A stretch of 64,000 nt of DNA. Origin: Spirochaetae bacterium HGW-Spirochaetae-3. Its GTDB lineage: Bacteria > Spirochaetota > Spirochaetia > Treponematales > UBA12059. Below the pieces are notes generated by a model. That model worked only from the letters and a program-made list of their open reading frames with translations. It had not been told where the DNA came from and did no database searches. The DNA is taken from assembly GCA_002839315.1 (NCBI GenBank), contig PGXV01000011.1, positions 124,001 through 188,000 on the forward strand, read 5' to 3'. A program made the translations under genes and the position numbers. Shown here piece after piece: positions 9,722 to 21,495 of the stretch (the first letter of the stretch is position 1; every line of letters starts with the position of its first letter).

Positions 9722-10539
9722 CGTTTACCGCTCCTGTCGCCTTTCCTGTTTTTCGCCTCGAACCTCGTCCAGACGCCTGAATATAGTATGTTCTCGATCA
9801 GGCCGCTATCCGTATCGAGCCGCAACCGCTTGTATTTCTCCACGCAATCGGCCATCAACAGGTTCAGGATCGATTCGAATCCGCCCGAATCGGTCGCAAG
9901 CATGGGATTATACAGCTCGTGCCTGATATCCTGCTTCAGATCCATGCACGCGTCCATGATATAGATGAACTTGCCGAGGGAATGGCCGAACGCTCGCAGG
10001 TCCGTCGCCCTATCGTCATCCCTGAACGCGAATAATCCGCCCATCAGGCTGCCGAAGCAATTCGCGGGGACGTCGGGGTTCGGCTCTCCCGCTGCCTCGA
10101 TGGCGGAAAGCTCGTCGATGCGAGCGCCGATAGCCGCGCACCGAGCCGGATAACGCGCGAAGACCCGATCGTACTCTTTCCTGAATAGCCTCGCCTCTGC
10201 CAGCGCCAGTACGTTGCCGTCGTCATTCCAGTTATCCAGGAAATCATAATACGCCAGTACGACGTTCATGTCTGCGGCATAGTCGGTAATAGCGTTTCGC
10301 CAGTAGGAGTGCGGCTTCACGGGATGCGCGACGCATCGCTCGAAGCCGTTCTCGACGTCCTCGCCGTACGCCGAGGTAAGCGCCAGAACGAGGAAGGTCA
10401 TATCGTAGGTGACGGTCAGGCGGCTCATCGCGCCATGCCGCTCGCCCAGCGCCTTGCATAGACCGCAGTAACAGGCGCGGTAGCGGACGTTCTCTTCGGG
10501 CGTAAGCCGATCCGGATTGGCGACTACGAAGCCGAACAT
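9718..10539 (-). CDS. DUF5685 family protein
   Basis: 273 residues. The opening MFGFVVANPDRLTPEEN and the YCGLCKALGERHG block with its Cys residues match the DUF5685 family as I know it; the rest is helical with many acidic residues (YYDFLDNWNDDGN; KFIYIMDACMDLKQDI). The DxxxD-rich helices resemble those of polyprenyl-synthase-like folds, but no function is established. It lies between dnaK and the J-domain gene, 9 bases after the former, so it is likely a client-handling or accessory factor of this chaperone set. That is inference. Confidence 0.75.
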   Translation of the reverse strand: MFGFVVANPDRLTPEENVRYRACYCGLCKALGERHGAMSRLTVTYDMTFLVLALTSAYGEDVENGFERCVAHPVKPHSYWRNAITDYAADMNVVLAYYDFLDNWNDDGNVLALAEARLFRKEYDRVFARYPARCAAIGARIDELSAIEAAGEPNPDVPANCFGSLMGGLFAFRDDDRATDLRAFGHSLGKFIYIMDACMDLKQDIRHELYNPMLATDSGGFESILNLLMADCVEKYKRLRLDTDSGLIENILYSGVWTRFEAKNRKGDRSGKR

Positions 10540-10548
10540 GGGTCCGCC

Positions 10549-12276
10549 TCAGTCATCTTTTCCGCCGGAGGCCTTCGTCTCCATCTCCTCGAGCAGGGTC
10601 GACAGCTCTCGCGACGCCGAAACGAGCGCGTGGTCGTCCTTGCCCTTCATGGCCTTCTTGACGAGCCTTACCGATTCATCGACCCGGGCCCGGTCCGGCT
10701 TGTCGAGTTTCTTCGCGACGGACGCGGCCCGGTACGTGAGCCGCTCGGCGTCGTCGCGCGCGGTGGCTTCTTCTTTGCGCTTGGCGTCTTCGACCTCGTA
10801 GCGCTTCGCGTCGCGAATCGCCTCCTCGATCTCGTCACGGCTTAAATTCGACGAGGCGGTAATGGTGATGTTCTGTTCCTTACCGGTTCCCAGGTCCTTC
10901 GCAGATACCTTCACTATGCCGTTGGCGTCTATGTCGAACGCCACCTCTATCTGCGGCACGCCCCGCGGCGCCCGCCGTATGCCGCTCAGCTTGAATTTGC
11001 CCAGGGTCTTGTTGTTCGCGGCGCTTTCGCGCTCGCCCTGCAGGACGTGGATGTCGACGGAGGACTGGAAATTGGCGGCGGTGGTGAATACCTGGCTCTT
11101 CCTGATGGGTAGCGTCGTGTTTCGGCCTATGATCCTCGAGAATACCCCGCCCACGGTCTCGATCCCCAGGGAGAGCGGCGTGACGTCGAGGAGCAGCAGA
11201 TCCTTTACCTGGCCGGAAAGGACGCCGGCCTGAAGGGCCGCCCCGATCGCTACGCATTCGTCGGGGTTGACGCCCTTGAACGGTTCCTTGCCGATGAACT
11301 GCCTGACGGCGTTCTGCACGGCCGGGATCCGCGACGCCCCTCCCACGAGCAGGACCTTGGAGATATCGTCCTTCCCTAGCCCGGAATCGCTCATGGCCTG
11401 GCTGACGGGGCCCATGGTCGCGTCGACGAGATGCGACGTGAGCTCCTCGAATTTGGATCTGGTCAGCGTGATGCCCATATGGAGGGGACCCGAGCCGTTC
11501 GAGGCTATGAACGGCAGGTTGATCGTGGCGGACGTCATGCCGCTCAGCTCTATCTTGGCCTTCTCGGCGGCCTCCTTGAGGCGCTGCGACGCCGCCGGGT
11601 CCTTCGTCAGGTCGACGCGCGTCTCCTTCTTGAATTCCCCTACCATGAAGTCGATGACGCAACGGTCGAAGTCGTCGCCTCCCAGGCGATTATTGCCCGC
11701 CGTCGCCAATACCTCGATAAGCCCGTCGCCTATGCTCAGGATAGACACGTCGAAGGTACCTCCGCCCAGGTCGTACACCATGATCTTCTGCGACGTCTCC
11801 TTGTCCACGCCGTATGCGACCGCCGCGGCCGTAGGCTCGTTTATTATCCGCTGCACGTTCAAGCCGGCTATCTTGCCCGCGTCCTTGGTCGCTTGCCGCT
11901 GCGAATCGGTGAAATAGGCGGGCACGGTGATCACCGCGTCGCGCACCGGCTCTCCGAGGAAGCTCTCGGCGTCGGCCTTAAGCTTGGACAGGATCATCGC
12001 GGACAGCTCCTGCGGCGAGAATTCCTTGCCGTCGATGCGAACTCGGTAATCGCTCCCCATCTCGCGCTTAATAGAGCAGATCGTACGCTCATGGTTGGTG
12101 ATCGCCTGCCTGAGCGCTACCTGGCCGACCAGGCGCTCTCCCGCGGGAGTGAAGGCTACGACCGATGGAGTCGTACGGCCGCCTTCGGCGTTCGCAATGA
12201 CTACGGCCTCGTCGCCTTCCATTACCGCGACGCAGGAATTAGTCGTTCCAAGATCTATACCGATTACCCTAGACAC
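10549..12276 (-). CDS. dnaK: Chaperone DnaK (Hsp70), short form
   Basis: 575 residues from a GTG start at 12276, chosen because AAGGAG lies 6 bases upstream and the product then starts [20 protein letters not shown]. Phosphate-binding motifs [10 protein letters not shown] and [12 protein letters not shown], the hinge [15 protein letters not shown] and the peptide-binding domain are all present. It is shorter than the usual 600-640 residues because the C-terminal lid tail is trimmed. This may be a second, specialised Hsp70 rather than the housekeeping one, as no grpE is adjacent and its neighbours are DUF5685, a J-domain protein and a zinc-ribbon protein. Confidence 0.92.
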   Translation of the reverse strand: MSRVIGIDLGTTNSCVAVMEGDEAVVIANAEGGRTTPSVVAFTPAGERLVGQVALRQAITNHERTICSIKREMGSDYRVRIDGKEFSPQELSAMILSKLKADAESFLGEPVRDAVITVPAYFTDSQRQATKDAGKIAGLNVQRIINEPTAAAVAYGVDKETSQKIMVYDLGGGTFDVSILSIGDGLIEVLATAGNNRLGGDDFDRCVIDFMVGEFKKETRVDLTKDPAASQRLKEAAEKAKIELSGMTSATINLPFIASNGSGPLHMGITLTRSKFEELTSHLVDATMGPVSQAMSDSGLGKDDISKVLLVGGASRIPAVQNAVRQFIGKEPFKGVNPDECVAIGAALQAGVLSGQVKDLLLLDVTPLSLGIETVGGVFSRIIGRNTTLPIRKSQVFTTAANFQSSVDIHVLQGERESAANNKTLGKFKLSGIRRAPRGVPQIEVAFDIDANGIVKVSAKDLGTGKEQNITITASSNLSRDEIEEAIRDAKRYEVEDAKRKEEATARDDAERLTYRAASVAKKLDKPDRARVDESVRLVKKAMKGKDDHALVSASRELSTLLEEMETKASGGKDD

Positions 12277-12415
12277 TGTATTCTCCTTCATGCACGCGCT
12301 CGACCGCACGTTTCCCAGCGGATCAGGACAAATATACGTAGCGAATATGAACCGTATGTAAACTACGGCCGGAATCGTCCAAGATTCCGCGGGTAAACCG
12401 CCAGGAGGCTTTACA

Positions 12416-13090
12416 ATGCTCTGCATCATGGTCGTGGAGGACGACGCCGACGCGCGCAAGCTGATGGACGCGGTACTACGCGCGAACGGGTACGACGTAC
12501 TCCTCGCGGGAGACGGGAAAGGCGCGCTCGACGCGATGGGCGAACGCCATGTCGACTTGATCCTTCTCGACGTGATGATGCCGCGCATGGACGGCTACGC
12601 CTTCGCCGAAACGCTACGTAAATACAGGAACAACGTGCCGATATTGATGGTTACCGCGAGGGATACGCCTTCCGACAAGAAGCGAGGCTTCCTCGTCGGG
12701 ACAGACGACTACATGGTCAAGCCGGTCGACGAAGAGGAGATGCTCCTCCGTATCAAGGCGCTCCTGCGACGCTCCCAGATAGCTAACGAACGGCGCCTCA
12801 CGGTAGGGAAAACGATCCTCGACTACGACGCGTTCACGGTTTCCGCCGACGGGAACGTACAGGCCCTTCCCAATAAGGAGTTCCTGCTGCTCTACAAGCT
12901 ACTGTCGTACCAAGGCAAGATATTCACCAGGCGATGCCTCATGGACGAGCTGTGGGACATGAACTCGGAGACGGACGTGAGGACGGTAGACGTCCATATC
13001 AACCGTTTGCGCGACAGGTTCAATGGGAACGAGGACTTCGAGATCGTCACGATCCGAGGTCTCGGGTACAAGGCGTCGGTACGGGCGTGA
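12416..13090 (+). CDS. OmpR/PhoB-type response regulator
   Basis: 224 residues. The receiver domain (residues 1-115) has the acidic pair (VEDDADARK), the phospho-acceptor in [14 protein letters not shown], the switch Thr (MVTARD) and the conserved Lys (YMVKPVD). The C-terminal winged-helix DNA-binding domain ends [12 protein letters not shown]...IRGLGYKA. A strong AGGAGG site precedes the start. Its stop overlaps the GTG start of the sensor kinase gene (GTGA), so the two are translated together. It is divergent from dnaK. Confidence 0.93.
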   Translation: MLCIMVVEDDADARKLMDAVLRANGYDVLLAGDGKGALDAMGERHVDLILLDVMMPRMDGYAFAETLRKYRNNVPILMVTARDTPSDKKRGFLVGTDDYMVKPVDEEEMLLRIKALLRRSQIANERRLTVGKTILDYDAFTVSADGNVQALPNKEFLLLYKLLSYQGKIFTRRCLMDELWDMNSETDVRTVDVHINRLRDRFNGNEDFEIVTIRGLGYKASVRA

Positions 13091-14118
13091 ACAGATCCCG
13101 ATCGCTCAATCTCGTCATCGCGCTCTACGTCTTCTTCGTCATGGGAGCGGCGGGACTACTGACCTCGAGCTTCTTCGTGCTCCTCTACGCTATCGGCGTA
13201 CTGCCCCGCTTGCCTCAGCCGCCCATCCTGTCGCCCATCATAGCGTTGCTCGTCAGCAGCGTACTCGGCACTTCGATCTCCGCGCTGGCGAGCGAACGGC
13301 TCCTGAAGCCGTTGAACCGCCTGATACGGGCGATGGAGATCGTATCTACGGGCGACTTCAGCGTGCGCGTCGAAGCGCTGGACGACGACTCCGAGATAGC
13401 CCACCTATTGAGCGGCTTCAACCATATGGTAGCCGAGCTGGGCGGAATAGAGCTATTCCGCGACGACTTCATTAATAACTTCTCGCATGAATTCAAGACG
13501 CCCATAGTCTCTATCCGGGGATTCGCGAAACAACTTCAGAACGAGGATCTTTCGGCGGAGAAGCGCAAGGAGTATACGGATATCATAATCAACGAGGCGG
13601 AACGCCTGTCGAATATGTCGGCCAATATACTATTGCTCACCAGGCTGGAGAATCAGCAGATCGTGAAGAACCTGAACGAGTACGAGCTGGACGAGCAGAT
13701 CAGGAATTGCGTCATCCTCTTGGAGAAGCAATGGAGCGGAAAGAACATAACGATGGAACTCGACCTGGATTCCGTGAAGGTACGCCGCGACGACGAGATG
13801 CTATCCCATCTCTGGATCAACCTCCTGGAGAACGCCATAAAATATAGCCGCGCCGGCGGCTCCATAGCGATCGAGTGCGTAGCGGCGGCGGATAGCTTCG
13901 AAGTCAGGATACGCGATGACGGCGACGGCATGGACGCCGCCACGATGAAGCGCATATTCGACAAGTTCTACCAGGGAGACGCGTCGCGCGCGACCCGCGG
14001 CAACGGGCTGGGACTCTCCATCGTAAAGCGCATCGTAGACCTCAACGGCGGCACGATAGCGGTGGAAAGCGAACCGGACCGGGGCACGACCTTTACCGTA
14101 CGACTTCCTAGATCGTGA
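13087..14118 (+). CDS. HAMP-domain sensor histidine kinase
   Basis: 343 residues from GTG 13087. Two N-terminal helices with almost no periplasmic loop, a HAMP domain (residues ~75-125), the H box HEFKTPIVSIRGF with phospho-accepting His, the N box WINLLENAIKYS, and G boxes IRDDGDGMD and GNGLGLSIVKRI. The tiny external loop suggests it senses a signal in the membrane or through a partner. It phosphorylates the response regulator encoded just upstream. Confidence 0.93.
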   Translation: MNRSRSLNLVIALYVFFVMGAAGLLTSSFFVLLYAIGVLPRLPQPPILSPIIALLVSSVLGTSISALASERLLKPLNRLIRAMEIVSTGDFSVRVEALDDDSEIAHLLSGFNHMVAELGGIELFRDDFINNFSHEFKTPIVSIRGFAKQLQNEDLSAEKRKEYTDIIINEAERLSNMSANILLLTRLENQQIVKNLNEYELDEQIRNCVILLEKQWSGKNITMELDLDSVKVRRDDEMLSHLWINLLENAIKYSRAGGSIAIECVAAADSFEVRIRDDGDGMDAATMKRIFDKFYQGDASRATRGNGLGLSIVKRIVDLNGGTIAVESEPDRGTTFTVRLPRS

Positions 14119-14155
14119 CGGTCATGCCCTCGGCCCGCTCCCGAAGCCAGGCTTA

Positions 14156-15079
14156 TTAGGCGTTCGCGTTCTTGACGTCCTGGTACGCCTTGCGGTCCGC
14201 GTACAGGTCGTCCTTGAGGGGATTCTTCCTGGTCCTGACGATAGTCCGGACCTGGTACGCGCCGACGCCGAGATTGAAGGCCAGGGCGATGACGCTGACC
14301 GCGTAATAGGCGGCGGGACTATGCGTCGAGGCGACAGCGTAGCGGCTCCCCACGAAGAAGTCCGGGATCGTCATCATGAGCATCATGTACAGCGCCAGCG
14401 TATGGACCCGGTGCTGCGCCCAGGCGCCCTTCTTGAAAAGGAACGCGGGGATCGTGCACGAGATGAGCAGGGCCGCGCTGTAGAACGCCCGATCCGTCAG
14501 GCAGTTGTATACGTAGGCGAAGTTCCAGAGGTCGTAGGCGATTATCCAGAACCACATCATGTCCGGCCAGACGAGATCATGGTGCCTGTCCTTGCTGATG
14601 ACGATGCCGAACCATCCGCACAGCGTCAGGCTGGTGATGATTCCCGCGATCACGTTCATCGCGTTCCAGGGGCCGCCCATATAGAACATGCCGTCGACCA
14701 CGCCGGCCTTCATGCCCATCACCTCGAGCTCGCGGGCGAGCGCCTCGATTATGTTGAGGACCAGGATAGCCGGCGCCAATACGTAGCACCACTTCCTCGC
14801 CTGCATCTTCTTCGAGAAGCGCAATCCCAAGCCTATATAGCAGCCTATCAACGCGGAGTTGGTCTTGACCCACGCGAACCAATTGGCCGTCTGGGAGCCC
14901 GTCCCCATTCCGGAGGTCCTCGGCCAGACGAAGAGCCCGAGGGCCAACGGGAGCACGATGAAGAACGCTATCCCCGTAAGCTTGTTGTACCGAGTCACCT
15001 CGTTGAAGAATAGCAGGCCGGCCAGGATGACTGCCCATGCCATCCACGAGTACCAATGGATCGTTTCGAATAAAAGCAT
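14156..15079 (-). CDS. DUF5692-type polytopic membrane protein, copy 2
   Basis: 307 residues, homologous over its whole length to the product of 2636-3553. The start at 15079 (MLLFETIHWYS) is set by an AAGGA site nine bases upstream and by matching the N-terminus of the other copy. It lies 68 bases downstream of the 890-residue oxidoreductase gene on the same strand, so they are probably one operon controlled by the divergent LysR gene at 18022. The pairing argues that this membrane protein works with the flavoenzyme. Confidence 0.75.
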   Translation of the reverse strand: MLLFETIHWYSWMAWAVILAGLLFFNEVTRYNKLTGIAFFIVLPLALGLFVWPRTSGMGTGSQTANWFAWVKTNSALIGCYIGLGLRFSKKMQARKWCYVLAPAILVLNIIEALARELEVMGMKAGVVDGMFYMGGPWNAMNVIAGIITSLTLCGWFGIVISKDRHHDLVWPDMMWFWIIAYDLWNFAYVYNCLTDRAFYSAALLISCTIPAFLFKKGAWAQHRVHTLALYMMLMMTIPDFFVGSRYAVASTHSPAAYYAVSVIALAFNLGVGAYQVRTIVRTRKNPLKDDLYADRKAYQDVKNANA

Positions 15080-15147
15080 GATCGACATTCCTTTTCTTAA
15101 AAAAAATATGGCAGCGGACGACGCTAGTCGCACGAAGCCAGGATTCG

Positions 15148-17820
15148 CTATGCCTTTCCGGAGAAGACTTCCATGAACGATCTCGCCGCGATTTTCGCGA
15201 CGCGTTTCATGGCGTACGGAGCGAGCTTGAGCGGAAGCCGTTCGAAGGTCGTTCCGACGACGTCGGATACTCTCTCCAGCGTAATTGCCTCTAGCTTGCA
15301 TTTGGTCGTGCATTGACCGCAACCGAGGCACATCTCGGCGTCGACGACGGCGGTACCGCAGCCCAGGCAACGCTCGGTCTCCTTCTTGAGTTGCTCCTCC
15401 GTAAAGGTCGCGCGCTTATCGGCGTATGTTGTTTTTCCTACGGATAGAGCCGTGGGTCTCTGCCGAGGCGTTTCGTCGTAGCCTTCCATGACGACGTTGG
15501 CCTTGTCCAGGGCGCGGTACGCGGAGCGGACGCGGCCGTAGACGAGGCTCTGGCCCTCCCACACGAAACGATGGATGGAGATCGAGGCCTGCTTCCCGGC
15601 CGCGATCGCGTTGATGGCGAATTTCGGCCCGGTAAACGCGTCTCCGCCGACGAAGACGTCGGGTTCCGCGGTCTGATACGTAAAATCATCCGCCTTCGCC
15701 GTAGCGTTCCGGTTCAGCTCGACCCTGCTTCCGTCGAGTAGCCTATCCCATAGGATAGCCTGGCCGACGGCTATGAGCACGTGGTCTGCGGGTACGATCT
15801 TCGTCACGGTCTCGTCGTACCGGGGGTCGAAGCGCCCCTGCCCGTCGAATACCGACGCGCATTTCCTGAATTCGACGCCGGTAACCCTGCCGTCCTCGGT
15901 GACGATACGCTTAGGTCCCCATCCGTTGTCGATCTCTATCTTTTCCTCGAGGGCTTCCTCTATCTCCTCCGCCAGGGCCGGCATCTCCGCCCTAGACTCG
16001 AGGCTGAACATAGAGGTCTTCCCGGCGCCCTCGCGGATCGCCGTGCGGGCGACGTCGATCGCGACGTTGCCGCCGCCGATAACGATTACGTTCCCCGAGA
16101 GCCCCGTCTTGCGGCCGAGGTTGACTTCGCGCAGGAAGTCGACGCCGGCGAGCGCGCCGTCCGCGTCCTCGCCCTCGATGCCGAGACTCCTGCCGCCCTG
16201 CGCGCCGATAGCCAGGTAGAAGGCCTCGAACCCCTGGCCCCGAAGCTCGTCCAGGCTGACCGAGCCGCCGACCTCTGTCCCCGTCCTGAACTCGACGCCG
16301 AGCTCCCTCAGTATATCGATCTCGGCGTCGAGCACGTCCTTCTCGAGCCTGAACGACGGTATGCCGAGGGCGAGCATGCCGCCGAGCCGCTCTCGCTTCT
16401 CGAACACGGTGACCCTGTAGCCGTCCACGGCCAGGAAGTACGCGCAGGAGAGGCCGGCCGGGCCGGAGCCGATCACGGCGATCTTCTTGTCGTATTCGTG
16501 CCGCTTTGCGGGAATGAAGCGGTTCTCCGCGTCGAGCTCCCTGTCGGCTATGAATTTCTTTATCTCGTCGATGGCCACGGGAGAGTCGATGCCCCCGCGG
16601 GTGCATTCCGACTCGCAGTCGTGCGGGCAGATGCGACCGCATACCGCGGGGAAGGGATTCTCCTTCTTGATGAGCTCCAGGGCGTCGGTGTACCGTCCCC
16701 GGGAAGCCAGCTTGATGTATCCCTGGACGGCTATATGGGCCGGGCACGTCGTCTTGCAGGGGGACGTACCGCTAGCCGCGACGTTCTCCCGGTTAATCCT
16801 GTAATCCTCGTTCCAGTGCTTCTTCGTCCAGACATGGTCGCGGGGAGAGAGCGTCTTCTCCTCGGCTACGGGATCCAAGGAGCATAGCTTCTGGCCGAGC
16901 TTCACGGCGTTGATCGGGCAGTTCTCGACGCACTGGCCGCAGGCTACGCACTTGCTCGCGTCCACGACCGCGACGTAGTTGGAACGGGTCATATCGGGGG
17001 CGTTGAACATCGCTGAGTTACGCGTCGCGTAGCAGCCGCAACCGCAGCAGTTGCATATCGCGTGGGTCTCGCCGTTATCGATATTAGGGATGTTATGCAT
17101 GAGCCCGTTTTCTTCGGCCTTCTTGATGATGGCGTCGGCTTCCTCGCGGGTTATCTCCCGGGCCTTGCCGGTACGGATATAGTATTCCGCCCCCTTGCCG
17201 AGCTGGATGCATATATCCTTCTCGAGGTGACCGCAGCCCTCGCCCAGGAGTCGTCTCGAGCGTCGGCACGAGCAGTCCGCCACCGCGAAGAGCGTATTCT
17301 TGTCGAGGATGGAAGATATCTCCTCGTAGCCGGCGCTATGCGTGTCGCCTTCTATGGCCGACTGGATGGGGATGACGCGCATGGGACCGTAGCCCATCGG
17401 CATCTTGGCCGAGAGCATCCCTCCGCGTAGGCGGGCGTACTCCTCGAAGGCCTTGGGTATCTGCGGATATTTCTCGCAGAGCTCCTTGTTGCTCACGACC
17501 TTCTCCATGACGCCCGGTACGAAGACCGTCAGCTCGTACAGGTCGACGCCGTTCTCCGAGCTGAAGACGCAGGCGCCTACCTCGGCCAGCTTGATCGCGA
17601 GCTCGCGCGTCTCGTCGACGGGCTTTCCGCACCTCCCGGCGATCTGTTCGACGGTCTGCGGCTCGCGCAGCTCCATCGCGAGCCCTACCTCGGCCATGGC
17701 GTCGGTGACGACGCAGTCGAGGACATAGTATTCAGGCGCGTCCTCGTCTATCTTGACCATCATGGCCGTGGCGCCGCAGATCTTCTTCGCCAGCCTCACG
17801 ATACATTTCCTCGCCGCCAT
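15148..17820 (-). CDS. FAD/NAD(P)-binding 4Fe-4S oxidoreductase, GltD/NfnB-like fusion, copy 1
   Basis: 890 residues in four parts. Residues 1-270 form a cysteine-rich domain (CSCRRSRRLLGEGCGH; CNCCGCGCYA) seen in some anaerobe proteins. Then comes a ferredoxin motif (CVACGQCVENCP). The centre is a glutamate-synthase-small-subunit-like module with its own FeS cysteines (CPAHIAVQGYI; CGRICPHDCESECTRG), a FAD Rossmann fold (IAVIGSGPAGLSCAYFL) and an NAD(P) fold (VIVIGGGNVAIDVA). The C-terminus has further Cys motifs (CLGCG, CLGCGQCTTKC). Such proteins move electrons between NAD(P)H and ferredoxin-like clusters. GGAGG precedes the start. A paralogue is at 27741-30443. Confidence 0.85.
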   Translation of the reverse strand: MAARKCIVRLAKKICGATAMMVKIDEDAPEYYVLDCVVTDAMAEVGLAMELREPQTVEQIAGRCGKPVDETRELAIKLAEVGACVFSSENGVDLYELTVFVPGVMEKVVSNKELCEKYPQIPKAFEEYARLRGGMLSAKMPMGYGPMRVIPIQSAIEGDTHSAGYEEISSILDKNTLFAVADCSCRRSRRLLGEGCGHLEKDICIQLGKGAEYYIRTGKAREITREEADAIIKKAEENGLMHNIPNIDNGETHAICNCCGCGCYATRNSAMFNAPDMTRSNYVAVVDASKCVACGQCVENCPINAVKLGQKLCSLDPVAEEKTLSPRDHVWTKKHWNEDYRINRENVAASGTSPCKTTCPAHIAVQGYIKLASRGRYTDALELIKKENPFPAVCGRICPHDCESECTRGGIDSPVAIDEIKKFIADRELDAENRFIPAKRHEYDKKIAVIGSGPAGLSCAYFLAVDGYRVTVFEKRERLGGMLALGIPSFRLEKDVLDAEIDILRELGVEFRTGTEVGGSVSLDELRGQGFEAFYLAIGAQGGRSLGIEGEDADGALAGVDFLREVNLGRKTGLSGNVIVIGGGNVAIDVARTAIREGAGKTSMFSLESRAEMPALAEEIEEALEEKIEIDNGWGPKRIVTEDGRVTGVEFRKCASVFDGQGRFDPRYDETVTKIVPADHVLIAVGQAILWDRLLDGSRVELNRNATAKADDFTYQTAEPDVFVGGDAFTGPKFAINAIAAGKQASISIHRFVWEGQSLVYGRVRSAYRALDKANVVMEGYDETPRQRPTALSVGKTTYADKRATFTEEQLKKETERCLGCGTAVVDAEMCLGCGQCTTKCKLEAITLERVSDVVGTTFERLPLKLAPYAMKRVAKIAARSFMEVFSGKA

Positions 17821-17968
17821 CGCCGCTAACCTCCGTATGCTTCCTGCCCGTACTACCGTCGCTCAGAGGGCGCTAACGGCCGCTCGCGGGTAAATATCGG
17901 TAAAATATTATTCCTTTCCATTCTATCGCGCTTGCAACGCTTGGTAAAACAACGTAATATTCTTTTCC

Positions 17969-17998
17969 ACAACATACTGTTGTAGTAAAGTTCTTTAC
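17969..17998. promoter_or_regulatory. Two adjacent palindromes in LysR/oxidoreductase divergent promoter region
   Basis: ACAACA-TAC-TGTTGT (17969-17983) and GTAAAG-TT-CTTTAC (17985-17998) are both perfect inverted repeats, placed side by side just upstream of the LysR gene. Paired sites of this kind are where LysR-type proteins bind to control themselves and the divergent gene. Confidence 0.5.
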
Positions 17999-18021
17999 GC
18001 TTCGTCGCGTTGGAGAAGGCC

Positions 18022-18936
18022 ATGCAGATACAGTTCATCGAGTCGTTCCTGCAACTCTACAAGGACAGGAACATAACGAAGGCGAGCGCGAAGCTGTTCA
18101 TAACGCAACAGGGGCTGAGCAGGCAGATAAGGTCGTTGGAACGGGAACTGAACGTCTCGTTGTTCGATCGCTCCCGGTCCGGCGTCTCGCCGACCGACAT
18201 ATGCGAGGAAGTATTTCCACACCTACGAAAGGTACACGAAGAGTACCTGGCAGCCGCGAGGACCATAGAGGCGTCCCTACAGGCCGCGGGCAAGAACTCG
18301 GTACGGATAGCATTCGCCATCGGTATCTCGAACTGCGTCAACACTGATTTCCTCTTCGATTATCAGAAGGCGCACAAGGACGTGCGCATAGAGATCGAGG
18401 AATGGGCGCAGCCCGTTTGCGTCGAGAAGCTCTTGAACGGCGAGCTCGAACTAGCCTTCCTCGTCAATCCTATCGACCAGAAGCTACTCCGTTGCGTTCC
18501 ACTGGCTGAAGACTACATGTTCGCAGCCATCCACAGGGACCACCCCCTGGCAGCGGCGGATACTCCTCTGGAGTTCTCGCAGCTGGACCGGGAAAATATA
18601 ATAACGGGCTCGCCTGATAACGCGTTGCGCCGATTGTTCGACCGTTATTGCGAGCTGACCGGAATCAAGCCGAGGATTATCGTCTCGTCCAGCTACAGCC
18701 TCAATTTCGTGAACGCGATGACGGAGAATGCGGGCATCGCGACGGTGACCTCCGCGATGGCCGCGCGGATAACCAATCCCGCTATCGTCATACGGCGCCT
18801 CCTTACTCCCGAGCCGGGAGTGATGTATTGTTGCGTTCCGCTTCGGGTGGAACGGGACAAGGAGCGCCTCTCCGTCTTCCGCTACATCAAGGACTATTTC
18901 GAGACTACGCCCATGGACAGGTTCAAGGAGACGTAA
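18022..18936 (+). CDS. LysR-family transcriptional regulator
   Basis: 304 residues. The N-terminal winged helix (FIESFLQLYKDRNITKASAK then LFITQQGLSRQIRSLE) is canonical, followed by the two-lobed effector-binding domain (VRIAFAIGISNCVNTDFLF...). The start at 18022 has GGAG at the right distance; a TTG 12 bases upstream is less likely. It is divergent from the oxidoreductase/DUF5692 operon, the usual arrangement for a LysR protein and its target. Confidence 0.92.
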   Translation: MQIQFIESFLQLYKDRNITKASAKLFITQQGLSRQIRSLERELNVSLFDRSRSGVSPTDICEEVFPHLRKVHEEYLAAARTIEASLQAAGKNSVRIAFAIGISNCVNTDFLFDYQKAHKDVRIEIEEWAQPVCVEKLLNGELELAFLVNPIDQKLLRCVPLAEDYMFAAIHRDHPLAAADTPLEFSQLDRENIITGSPDNALRRLFDRYCELTGIKPRIIVSSSYSLNFVNAMTENAGIATVTSAMAARITNPAIVIRRLLTPEPGVMYCCVPLRVERDKERLSVFRYIKDYFETTPMDRFKET

Positions 18937-18957
18937 CGGATCCTCGACGCTCGGTCC

Positions 18958-20860
<1,903 letters not shown>

Positions 20861-20875
<15 letters not shown>

Positions 20876-21271
20876 TACGGATCGGTCGGCCCTATCGCGC
20901 CGGATCACCTTAAGGGCTTTAGAAATTTCCTCGAGACTATTCGTATTCGCATTTATACGGAACTCGAGAGAATTAAGCACCCAGAATACGAAATGATTAA
21001 ATTTCTGGTTCGCGTGAATCATCCATACGATTTTCATGGAAACCAGGAATACCCCGATCTCTATGGAAACCGTGGTCGGGAAGGGATGCAAGGTCAATTC
21101 CACGATGAACAAACCTACCACCAGCGTGATGAAGGCGATGTTGACCAGCGTATCGATGTGGGAGTAGCGAACCCCTCCGATACGCCCTATAAGCTCACGG
21201 ATTCGAGCCCGTTCCCGGTTGAACTCTTCTATTTCCTCGTTCACGCTTTTCCGTAGTTCTGCCTGATCCAT
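20861..21271 (-). CDS. Small two-helix membrane protein, unknown function
   Basis: 136 residues: an N-terminal helix rich in charged residues, two transmembrane helices ([20 protein letters not shown] and [20 protein letters not shown]), then a basic C-terminal helix. I do not recognise the family. Its 3' end overlaps the decayed lacZ start, which supports deletion of the lacZ 5' part at this junction. The 224 bases upstream carry an 8-bp perfect hairpin (GTGGACCC / GGGTCCAC, 21422-21443) but no gene I can support. Confidence 0.6.
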
Positions 21272-21495
21272 GGTCGCCTCCGCGAGACGTCACCGGGCAT
21301 CTTATAATAATGCTCCACGACTATGCCTCGAATCGGATCGTGCCATAGTATTCCGGATGCGTCAAATAGAAATCGCCCCCTGGAATATGCATCGGCCTGA
21401 TGCCTTTGAGCCTCCTGATCAGGTGGACCCTGAACCGGGTCCACGATAGAAGACTCGATCAGCCTACTATCGCCTCGCCGACAAGGATCTTTTTT

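Noticed and set aside
15781-16887. Long plus-strand frames antisense to the two oxidoreductase genes (15781-16887 and 27723-29507)
   Set aside because: They mirror the codon pattern of GC-rich genes on the other strand, which carry clear FAD, NAD(P) and FeS motifs.
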